A stretch of 64,000 nt of DNA from Hymenobacter rigui (lineage in GTDB: Bacteria > Bacteroidota > Bacteroidia > Cytophagales > Hymenobacteraceae). The position numbers and the translations under genes were made by a program. Positions 8,059 through 14,906 of this stretch are shown in pieces. The stretch is taken from NCBI RefSeq assembly GCF_003944715.1, contig NZ_RWIT01000004.1, forward strand, positions 248,001 to 312,000. Direction: 5' to 3'. The notes beneath the pieces are model-generated. The model worked only from the letters and a program-made list of their open reading frames with translations, was not told the origin of the DNA and made no database searches. Position 1 is the first letter of the stretch. Each line of letters starts with the position of its first letter.

Positions 8059-9372
8059 CTATGGGGCAGAAAGCTGTAGCATTTGCTGAGCTGCTGTTGC
8101 TCCGGTTACCAGAGCGGCTTCCACTGTACCCGAATACAGACCGTTGTATACTCCTTCGCCGGCCACGAACAGCGTGTCAGCAACCGGAGCCGAAAGCGTA
8201 GCTCGGAATGCAGCTGCGTTGATGGTTGGGTAGGAGTAGGCTCCCAGCGCTACTGGGTCGGTGGCCCAGTTGAGGATGCGGTGCGCCTTCAGGTGCTGCC
8301 GCAGATGGGCTGGTGTGCTCTGGAGCAGGTAGGCCAACGAGTCCAGCGCTTCGGTCAGTAACTCGGAAAGGGAGAGGTGCTGGCGGTGAGCAGCGGCCGA
8401 ACCGGCTACCCAGCCCGTGAGCAAGGGCCGGGAGCCGGGTTGCTGGCTCCACCAGGTAGGCACGGCAGCATCCGAGAACAGAAAGCCCATATCCGGTAGG
8501 GCTTGCTTTATGTCGGCGGAAGGCTGCTCCCAGATGGGGGCATCGAACTCCAGCAGATACTTGATAACCGGGCCGAAACCCAGCTGTTGGGCGGCAGTGC
8601 GGTGCTCGGGTAGCTCAGGTTCCAGGAAGAAGTGACCGGGCTGGCCTGCCGGGGCTTGCCACACGCCCAGCGGGACCGTGAGAAGCAGCTGAGACGCGTG
8701 GAATACCTGCCTATCCTGGCACCTGACGGTTACCTGCCCGGGCTGCCACTCAATGCGGGTTACCTGCGCGCCAAGTTTCAGCTGTGCGCCGGCGGCCTGC
8801 AGCTCTTGCGTCAGTCCCTGTATCAACCCCGCGTAGCCGCCTAGGGGCCGGGGGGAGTCTTCGGCACCGTTGCCGCTCCATTCGTCGCGGAGGGCAAAGG
8901 AGCTGGCGCGGCGGGCATCGGCGGCGTCGTAGCCTTCGGCGAAGCGCGTTACCTGTTCGCGCAGGAGCTGGTACTCGTCGCCGGGAAAATACTGGACCAA
9001 AAAATCGGCCAGGGGCAGGTCGTGGGAAAGTTGCTGCAGGCGCTCCAGCAGCAGCGGCATGTCGTCGAGGAACGACTCGGCTACGGCGGCCTGGCCGGCC
9101 GTTACCTCGTAGGTGGTGCCCGCAGTGTCGTGCCAGCCAATATCGTAGGCAGTCAGCAGCTCGCGGGTGAGGGGCACGTCGCCGTGCAGGAATTCGGCCC
9201 CGGCCTCCGTGGGGGCGCTGAAGCCGGCTTCGGCGGTCAGCGTCTGGATGCGGCCGCCGGCGTAGGGCCGGGCTTCCAGCACCAGCACGCGTCGACCGGC
9301 CTGGGCCAGGTTGCGGGCGGCCAGCAGCCCGGCAGCCCCGGCACCGATAATGAGTACATCAATGTCAGACAT
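8059..9372 (-). CDS. Flavin-containing amine oxidase / FAD-dependent oxidoreductase
   Basis: A 437-residue flavoprotein. The N-terminus VLIIGAGAAGLLAARNLA carries the GxGxxG dinucleotide motif (residues 10-15), with the ribose-binding Glu at 33 (VLEARPYAGGR), and the C-terminal FVAGEGVYNGLYSGTVEAAL is the second FAD motif of the monoamine oxidase/polyamine oxidase family. Internal GYAGLIQGLTQEL and VTRIEWQPGQV fit as well. Expected activity is oxidative deamination of an amine with H2O2 production; the substrate is not predictable. It lacks a signal peptide. Its start lies 31 bases from the end of the STAS-like gene on the same strand, so the two may be co-transcribed. Confidence 0.88.
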   Translation of the reverse strand: MSDIDVLIIGAGAAGLLAARNLAQAGRRVLVLEARPYAGGRIQTLTAEAGFSAPTEAGAEFLHGDVPLTRELLTAYDIGWHDTAGTTYEVTAGQAAVAESFLDDMPLLLERLQQLSHDLPLADFLVQYFPGDEYQLLREQVTRFAEGYDAADARRASSFALRDEWSGNGAEDSPRPLGGYAGLIQGLTQELQAAGAQLKLGAQVTRIEWQPGQVTVRCQDRQVFHASQLLLTVPLGVWQAPAGQPGHFFLEPELPEHRTAAQQLGFGPVIKYLLEFDAPIWEQPSADIKQALPDMGFLFSDAAVPTWWSQQPGSRPLLTGWVAGSAAAHRQHLSLSELLTEALDSLAYLLQSTPAHLRQHLKAHRILNWATDPVALGAYSYPTINAAAFRATLSAPVADTLFVAGEGVYNGLYSGTVEAALVTGATAAQQMLQLSAP

Positions 9373-9403
9373 ACTGCTAAAACTACCAGCTCCCGAGTCG
9401 TGT

Positions 9404-9826
9404 TCAGGCGGAGGTGGCTAACCGGGCTGCCTGCAGCCACTGCCGGGCCGTATCCAGGTCGTTGAACAGCTGCATCTCAAACTGCGAGCCGACGTGCACA
9501 TGCAGCTGCTCGGCCGACATCTGGGCGAAGATGCCGGGGGCCAGCACGTGGGCAAACCGTCGCAGACCCAGCGCCACGGCCCGCGGCATCCACTCTTGGG
9601 CCAGGTATTCGTTGGCCTGGTTCCAGGAGCCGGTTACCTCGCGGTTGTCGTTGAGGATGGCGGTGGCCCCTGTTTGCTGCATGAGGTTCAAGCCCTCCAC
9701 GGCACCCTGAATCACGTTTTCGGTACTGAGCAGGCCCATCCAGCGGTTGTACAGCCACTGGTTGGCTTCATCCCATTCGGTGATGAGATAGGGCTTGCCG
9801 AAGGAGTTGATAAGGGTGTGTGGCAT
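9404..9826 (-). CDS. STAS/SpoIIAA-like protein
   Basis: A 140-residue cytosolic protein starting MPHTLINSFGKPYLITEWDE. A much longer frame exists upstream but runs antisense through the DUF3140 gene and lacks matching content. The pattern of a central TGATAILNDNREVTGSWNQA segment followed by W-MPRAVALGLRRFAHVLAPG is shared with the protein at 43010-43402 (MLNDNSQVTSDWEQGARW, then a strand and FDDVAAAYTWL). This is the fold of STAS or SpoIIAA-like proteins that are frequent in Hymenobacteraceae and have no assigned role. It is upstream of the amine oxidase on the same strand with a 31-base gap. Confidence 0.72.
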   Translation of the reverse strand: MPHTLINSFGKPYLITEWDEANQWLYNRWMGLLSTENVIQGAVEGLNLMQQTGATAILNDNREVTGSWNQANEYLAQEWMPRAVALGLRRFAHVLAPGIFAQMSAEQLHVHVGSQFEMQLFNDLDTARQWLQAARLATSA

Positions 9827-9959
9827 AGATACAGGAACGAAGCGCGGCCGCAAGATACGGAGCCTAAGCCCGGCAGTAGCGGGATTCTGGCTAAACGGGT
9901 AACCTCCCGCGGCCGGGGTACGTTTTTTCCCAACCATCCACCTTAAGCCTCCAGTTACC

Positions 9960-10307
9960 ATGACCACCGCCAAAACAACTCCCGACGATATCCAGGCCGC
10001 CTTCAAAAAGGACGTGAACATGACCGCCTCCGAGCTGGAGAAATGGCTGAAAACGGACGAATCGAAATCCGTAGGGCAGGACAGCGGCGACGGCAGCAGC
10101 GTGGGGCACCACTCGGGCGAGAAGATTGTGCGCATCCTGCACAAGAAAAAAGCCGACCTCACCGCCGCCGACGAGGAGCACATGCATAAAGTGCACAGCT
10201 ACATCAGCCGCCACCTAGCTCAGGGCCCCCACGACAAGAAGGACGTAGAAACCTCCCGCTGGCGCTATTCCCTCATGAACTGGGGGCATGACCCGCTGAA
10301 GAAGTAA
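9960..10307 (+). CDS. DUF3140 domain-containing protein
   Basis: A 115-residue acidic/basic mixed protein covering the whole DUF3140 family. Recognisable segments are VNMTASELEKWLKTDESKSV, VGHHSGEKIVRIL, and a C-terminal ETSRWRYSLMNWGHDPLK. DUF3140 proteins resemble small stress or DNA-binding proteins, but no function is established. The start ATG at 9960 gives the expected family length. It is divergent from the STAS-like gene, with a 133-base shared upstream region, and ends before a very strong hairpin. Confidence 0.88.
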   Translation: MTTAKTTPDDIQAAFKKDVNMTASELEKWLKTDESKSVGQDSGDGSSVGHHSGEKIVRILHKKKADLTAADEEHMHKVHSYISRHLAQGPHDKKDVETSRWRYSLMNWGHDPLKK

Positions 10308-10333
10308 TCAGCCGGCACAAGTCTAGTTTATTC

Positions 10334-10383
10334 CTGCATGCCCGGGCCCGGCTTCTCGTGAGAGGCCGGGCCCGGGCATGCAG
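10334..10383. terminator. Bidirectional hairpin between DUF3140 and desaturase genes
   Basis: A perfect 19-bp stem (10334-10352 with 10365-10383; core CATGCCCGGGCCCGGC). The 12-base loop can itself pair (TCTC/GAGA), so the helix is almost continuous. No U-tract, but it is placed exactly between two converging genes. Confidence 0.8.
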
Positions 10384-10410
10384 AGGTTTGCGAGGCTCTG
10401 GAGGAGGCGC

Positions 10411-11496
10411 TTAGCAGGCAGGTTGCCCTAGCTTGTGCAGCATGCGGTAATGGGAGCGTAAGGCCGAGGCAAAGGAAGGATTTTCCAGGTAGGGCAGGCC
10501 AAATTCCAGCGCCGTTTCGCGCACAATGCGGGAAAGCGCCGGATAGTGCACGTGGCAGATGTTCGGGAACAAGTGGTGCTCAATCTGCCGGTTAAGGCCC
10601 CCGCACAAAAAGCTGGCTAGTTTGCTTTGGGGAGCGAAATTAGCCGTGGTGCGCAACTGATGAACGGCCCAGGCCTCCTGCATGTCGCCGCCGGCATTGG
10701 GCTGCGGAAAAGCGGTGCCTTCCACCACGTGGGCCAGCTGAAACACCAGACCCAGCACCAGCCCCTCCACAAAGTGCAGGGTCAGGAAGCCCAGCACAAA
10801 CTGCCACCAGGTAATATCCAGCACCAGCAGCGGCACAGCAATGAATAGGATGTAGTACAGGGCCTTATAGGCAAACAGGTTGATGTACTCGCGGCGGGGA
10901 TGGGAAGGAGTGGGGTGTTCCCCGATTTTGCTCTGGAAAAACTTCACGTAGTCCTTGCGCAGCACCCACGACAGCGACGCCAGCCCATACAGCGGAAAGG
11001 CATAGAACCGCTGGTAGCGCTGCCACGGCTTCAGCGGATCCTCGGTGGACAGCCGCACCAGCCCCGGTGCTACTTCTATATCCTCGTCGTGGCCCGGGAT
11101 ATTGGTGTAGGTATGATGCACCACGTTATGCGTGATGGTCCACACGTAGGGGTTGGCCCCAATCAGGTTGAACAACAGGCTGAACGCCCGGTTTACGCGC
11201 CGGTTGGAGGAAAAGGCATTGTGTAGGGCATCGTGGCAGATGTTGAACCCGATGAAAGCGCAGCAGGCTCCCAACAGGCCGGCCAGTCCCAGCATCACCA
11301 GGGGGCTGAACGAGCCAAACAGGATCAGCAGATACAACGCCACAAAGCTGCCGAGAAAGAACATAGCCTTGCCCCACATAGCCCCGTTGGCATGGCGGGA
11401 AAGGTGCTGACTAGTGAAATACGCGTCGGCCCGTTGGCGAACGGTGGCAAAGAACGTCGAGCGGGCGACGTTGGTAAATTTGAGCGTGGTACGCAT
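10411..11496 (-). CDS. Acyl-lipid/acyl-CoA fatty acid desaturase (front-end type)
   Basis: A 361-residue integral membrane di-iron enzyme. The three histidine boxes are present: HDALH (residues 88-92), HNVVHH (123-128) and QIEHH (304-308). The Gln in place of the first His of the third box is characteristic of front-end (delta-5/delta-6) and linoleoyl-CoA desaturase-like enzymes. Hydrophobic segments flank the boxes (about 43-85, 103-118, 208-258). The start at 11496 (RTTLKFTNVARSTF) is chosen because the longer frame to 11643 only adds low-complexity sequence. It would introduce a double bond into membrane acyl chains, using a ferredoxin or cytochrome b5-like donor not seen nearby. The N-terminus lacks a fused cytochrome b5 domain. 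Confidence 0.9.
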   Translation of the reverse strand: MRTTLKFTNVARSTFFATVRQRADAYFTSQHLSRHANGAMWGKAMFFLGSFVALYLLILFGSFSPLVMLGLAGLLGACCAFIGFNICHDALHNAFSSNRRVNRAFSLLFNLIGANPYVWTITHNVVHHTYTNIPGHDEDIEVAPGLVRLSTEDPLKPWQRYQRFYAFPLYGLASLSWVLRKDYVKFFQSKIGEHPTPSHPRREYINLFAYKALYYILFIAVPLLVLDITWWQFVLGFLTLHFVEGLVLGLVFQLAHVVEGTAFPQPNAGGDMQEAWAVHQLRTTANFAPQSKLASFLCGGLNRQIEHHLFPNICHVHYPALSRIVRETALEFGLPYLENPSFASALRSHYRMLHKLGQPAC

Positions 11497-12123
11497 AAAC
11501 GGAAGGGGAAAGGCTGCGCTAGAGCAGTCCAGACCGCTTCGGCTATGAAAAGGGGGAAAACGTAAACCTACGGCTTTTCGTGAGGACACCTCGGCAGCGG
11601 TACCGCTGGCAGGGAGTAGCAGGGTACTCGGGGTACGTTTCATCCTCTTAACCTCGGTGCTGTGGTAAGCGTTCCGTTTGCCGCCTCAGTGCCTTGCGCC
11701 CACCATGCAACCGGCCGGCGTGGCTGGCTGGTTTTGCCGGGAGTGAGGCCAGCGGCCAAAGTGGTTCCCGCCGGAAAACCGAGCGACGGCGCGGCCAGGG
11801 ACAGCGCCGTTGCTCGGTTGCGCCGAGTAACATATATGCCTGAGCAGCTGCGCTGCCAATTGGATGGAGCCAGTGGTGTTGTTTGGCTATGACCGGGGCA
11901 GAACGCTCACGGCACAGCCGACCAATGGCGGGGTACTGTGGGATTTGTAGAAATTAGGAGCCCAGCATTTCTGATCGGGGCGGGTGACGAAAAAAGATTC
12001 AGCACGCTGCTCTGTGCTGCGGGTAAGCCCAACCCTAGCAATGTTCGTTGTGGCTCCTTACGTAAGCAGCTGCACAACCTTAAGCTGTCTTTCACGAAGT
12101 ATATGCCACACATTCCCTCCACT
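11497..12123. other. Non-coding stretch upstream of the desaturase
   Basis: About 630 bases without a credible gene. It holds the desaturase upstream region and, at 11812-11871, one copy of a 60-base dispersed repeat. Short open frames here show no family-like sequence. Confidence 0.5.
11812..11871 (+). repeat. 60-base dispersed repeat, copy A
   Basis: Aligns without gaps to 14140-14199, 45 of 60 positions identical by eye (shared words GCTCGG, GCCGAGT, TGAGCAGCT, GCTGC, AATTG). CTCGG...CCGAG forms a small hairpin. The two copies bracket the SDR pseudogene and the CUB-domain gene. Confidence 0.6.
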
Positions 12124-12411
12124 ATGAGCCGCCGCTAAGCCCCGGGCGGCCTCGGCGTTACCCTGGCCGCCGCGGCCGTGACGCCGGTTTTCGGAGCCGA
12201 AGCCGCACCCGAACCAGCTGCCGCTGAGCCGCTCCAGAATCCGAATACCGGGTACCCGCAGCCCCTGTTCAAGAGCCAGAGCCAGCCCTGGCTGGGCCTG
12301 GCCGGCAAGATGGCCCCCTTGCCCAACCACGGCGAAAAAAGCTACAAGGGCTCGGGCCGTCTAAAAGGCCGCCGGGCTCTGATTACGGGCGGCTCGGGCG
12401 GTCAGAGCGGG
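12124..12411 (+). pseudogene. Decayed Tat-type SDR gene (5' part only)
   Basis: The frame MSRR-stop-APGGLGVTLAAAAVTPVFG, then NTGYPQPLFKSQSQPWLGLA and GEKSYKGSGRLKGRRALITG, aligns with the N-terminus of the intact SDR at 57358-58359 (LSRRQVINGLGASLAVAAVSPIFS, AYPKPPFKKQQQPWPGLV, GEQSYKGSGRLKGRKALITG). A TAA at 12136-12138 interrupts the Tat signal, and the match ends just after the nucleotide-binding Gly-rich loop at about 12405. The catalytic YxxxK region is gone. What follows to about 13070 is GC-rich sequence with no alignment to the rest of the enzyme. It is a clear degenerate paralogue, not functional as a dehydrogenase. Confidence 0.8.
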
Positions 12412-13077
12412 GCGGCCGGTCGGCGGGATGAGGCCGCCGGTTTTCAGTTGCAGCTGGCAGCGGTGAAGGCCGCGGGGCGGGCAGTGGGCATGGGCGGAGC
12501 CGGTACTACTGGCGAAACGGGTGCTGTGTTTGGCCCCCTCAGTTGTGGAGCCTTCGCAAGGGCTTTCCGCGGCCGGTGGCAGTCGGCATCAGCCGGCAAG
12601 GTGCACGGGGTTCCATGGCTGCAGACCAGGTCCGTTAGCAGGCCGGGCAGCACTGCCCAGGCCGGACCATCGAGTCAGCACCTGTTCCCGGGGCCGCTGC
12701 AGATTGTACAGCCCGCTGACGCGCTGCCCCAGGCGGTGCGCGGGTGGGAAAGTACCGGCCCCGTGCTGCGCCTCGACAACTTCCCGATTGCGCGTCGTCA
12801 AGTGGAAGATTGGGGGGAGGTATTGCCTTCGGAGCATAAGTGGGTGCCAAGCGAATGGGTACTCCCGTGGCCGGGAAGCCGGGCCGCCGGAGCCGGTGCT
12901 GCCCGCGCCGAAGCCGACCACGCGGCCCGGCTCGCGTTGCCAGCCCAGGTGGCCCGCTTACCAGGGGCGGGCGCGCCGGCCCGCAAATCCGGCCGCGGCG
13001 ACTAATGCCCATTTCCGGCTGGTACTATTGGTAAGAGGTTTTACTTTTAGGCCGTCCATTGTCCTGGCCTGCCTGCT
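12412..13077. other. GC-rich non-coding remainder
   Basis: Frames are open on both strands because of high GC, but their translations are Ala/Gly/Pro/Arg-rich, lack any motif and contradict each other. It is probably decayed sequence following the SDR pseudogene. Confidence 0.45.
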
Positions 13078-14124
13078 ATGAAACACGTGTACCTCCTGCT
13101 GCTGGGGCTGCTGCTGCCCCTGGCGCTGCGCGCCCAAACTATTCTGATACCGACCGGCACGGGGACTACCACCGTCACTGGCTGTAGCGGCACCGTGTAC
13201 GACGCCTCGGGCCCCAATAGTGATTATCTCACGGGCAATTACGGCGTCCTGGTGCTGCGCCCGACGGACGCCGCGACCGGCCGGGTCAGCCTGACGTTCT
13301 CGCTGGTGCAGATCGAGCAGAACTATGATTTTCTGTACATCTACGACGGGGGCAGCACCAGCAGCCCGCTGCTGGCCGCGCTGACGGGCACCACCGGTCA
13401 GGGCCAGACCTTCACGGCCACCAACGTGCTGGGAGCCCTCACGCTATACTTCGTCACCGACGCCAGCTCAAATGCGGAAGGCTTCGCGGCCACGCTCAGC
13501 TGCGTGCCGCTGCCCGCCAGCACCTACGTCGGCAACGTGGGCGTGGGCACGACCCTGCCCTTAGAAAAGCTGCAGGTGGCCGGCACCATCTACAGTAGCC
13601 AGGGCGGCCTGCGCTTCCCCGACGGTACCCTGCAATCGACTGCGGCCCTCACCCAGCGGCTCAGCCTGGCGGGCACCACCCTGAGCCTGAGCGATGGCGG
13701 CACCGTGACGCTGCCCGGCGACAACCTGGGCAACCATGCTGCCGCCTTCAACCTGCGCCTCAACGGCCACTGGCTCAGCAACGACGGCGCCAACGCAGGG
13801 GTGCGCATCGACAACAACGGCAACGTGGGCATCGGCACCGCTACGCCCCAGGCCCGCCTGCACGTCAACGGCTCGGTGCGCCAGGATTCCTACAACTCGG
13901 ACCTGCTGACCATCGCGGCCGGCAGCACCGGCTCCTTCGACTGGCAGCATAACCTGGGCTATCAGCCCGCGCTGATGGTGGTGGTGGACCAGACCGGCGG
14001 GGGCGGGGGCGAGTACGTGTCGCACAGCTACGAGCACCTAAGCAACAACCTGACTCGCTTCTACGTGCGCAACTCGCGCGGTACCAACGCCGTCTTCCGG
14101 CTGCGCTGGATTCGGGTGAACTAG
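13078..14124 (+). CDS. Secreted protein with CUB-like domain and tail-fibre-like C-terminus
   Basis: 348 residues. Residues 1-20 are a signal peptide ending LALRAQ. Residues 36-142 look like a CUB domain: C36 and C142 could pair, and QNYDFLYIYDGGSTSSPLLA (82-101) is the typical CUB core. From 153 the protein changes character: NVGVGTTLPLEKLQVAG (153-169) and NVGIGTATPQARLHVNG (249-265) are the collar repeats found in phage tail fibres and in many Bacteroidota surface proteins upstream of endosialidase chaperone domains. The last 80 residues (GSTGSFDWQHNLGYQPALMV...) resemble a receptor-binding tip. No autoproteolytic chaperone domain is seen. Likely exported and surface-linked or adhesive; function unproven. 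It lies between two 60-base repeats. Confidence 0.75.
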   Translation: MKHVYLLLLGLLLPLALRAQTILIPTGTGTTTVTGCSGTVYDASGPNSDYLTGNYGVLVLRPTDAATGRVSLTFSLVQIEQNYDFLYIYDGGSTSSPLLAALTGTTGQGQTFTATNVLGALTLYFVTDASSNAEGFAATLSCVPLPASTYVGNVGVGTTLPLEKLQVAGTIYSSQGGLRFPDGTLQSTAALTQRLSLAGTTLSLSDGGTVTLPGDNLGNHAAAFNLRLNGHWLSNDGANAGVRIDNNGNVGIGTATPQARLHVNGSVRQDSYNSDLLTIAAGSTGSFDWQHNLGYQPALMVVVDQTGGGGGEYVSHSYEHLSNNLTRFYVRNSRGTNAVFRLRWIRVN

Positions 14125-14139
14125 ATAACGTATGTAGTC

Positions 14140-14199
14140 GCTCGGCTGTGCCGAGTGAGGTGTACGTTTGAGCAGCTATGCTGCGAATTGAACGGGGCC
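14140..14199 (+). repeat. 60-base dispersed repeat, copy B
   Basis: Ungapped counterpart of 11812-11871 in the same orientation, 16 bases after the CUB-domain gene. Contains CTCGGCTGTGCCGAG, a 5-bp hairpin. Confidence 0.6.
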
Positions 14200-14266
14200 G
14201 TTTGGTGATGCATGTGCAAGCGGCGCGGGACGGCGCAGCCAGCCGCGCTGTGGTTTCGGCGCTACG

Positions 14267-14806
14267 CTAGTGGATACCGGTGGGCTTGCCATCGAGGCTG
14301 CGGGTGTTGCGGGTGTGCCAGTATTGCGCCACCTGCTCGGGGCCGCGCTTATCCATAGAGTGGTTCAGCTCGTTGCGCTCAGCCTGGTACTCGAAGAACG
14401 GCACGGCCATGCCGCAGGAGGTTTGCACCAGGTCTACGTCGACCACAATAACCTGCCGGGCGCCGGGCAGGGGCGGGAACAGCGGCAGCAGCTCGGCCCA
14501 CTCCGCGTCGCGGGGGTGGTACACGGTGGCGGTGCCGTAGAGGCGCAGGATGTTGGGCTTGCCCTCGAAAGCGCACCACATCAGCGTAATGCGGTTGACT
14601 TCCAGCAGGTGGGCGGCGGTTTCGTTGCCGCTGCCGGTCAGGTTCAGCCAGGCCACCCGGTTGGCATCGAGCACGCGCAGGGTATCCTGGCCCTTGGGCG
14701 AGATATTCACGCGCCCATCGGCCGCGGCAGTGCCCACGAAGAAGATGTGTTGCTGCTCGATAAACGCCTGGATGTCGGCGCTGATAGCGGGGTACTGTTT
14801 GCCCAT
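14267..14806 (-). CDS. Pyridoxamine 5'-phosphate oxidase family protein
   Basis: A 179-residue flavin-binding split-barrel protein. It begins QYPAISADIQAFIEQQHIFF and has the family blocks VGTAAADGRVNISPKGQDTL (FMN contact region), WLNLTGSGNETAAHL and LMWCAFEGKPNILRLYG. This is the group often annotated 'PPOX class, FMN-binding'; it is not PdxH itself. Likely FMN- or F420-linked reduction of a small molecule, substrate unknown. Monocistronic on the minus strand, separated from the upstream GHKL gene by that gene's terminator. Confidence 0.88.
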   Translation of the reverse strand: MGKQYPAISADIQAFIEQQHIFFVGTAAADGRVNISPKGQDTLRVLDANRVAWLNLTGSGNETAAHLLEVNRITLMWCAFEGKPNILRLYGTATVYHPRDAEWAELLPLFPPLPGARQVIVVDVDLVQTSCGMAVPFFEYQAERNELNHSMDKRGPEQVAQYWHTRNTRSLDGKPTGIH

Positions 14807-14852
14807 GAGTGAGAGAAGTTGGCTGGATAGAGCCCTTAAATGCTGGAGGCCG

Positions 14853-14906
14853 AAAATCCGTCTCCTTTAACACTGTTCTAAACTCGTGTTAAAGGGGACG
14901 GATTTT
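14853..14906 (-). terminator. Terminator of the GHKL-nuclease gene
   Basis: A 21-bp stem (14853-14873 with 14886-14906, one G-T wobble; AAAATCCGTC... and ...GACGGATTTT). On the minus strand it ends in ATTTT. Its right arm overlaps the last codons of the gene. Confidence 0.8.

Noticed and set aside
12178..13005. 275-residue frame taken as an intact SDR-like gene
   Set aside because: Only its first 75 or so residues match an SDR and it begins after an in-frame stop; the rest is unrelated, so it is treated as a pseudogene.
13078..14124. Tail-fibre-like repeats considered as evidence for a prophage
   Set aside because: No capsid, terminase, portal, integrase or tail genes nearby; a signal peptide is present, and such repeats are common in Bacteroidota surface proteins.
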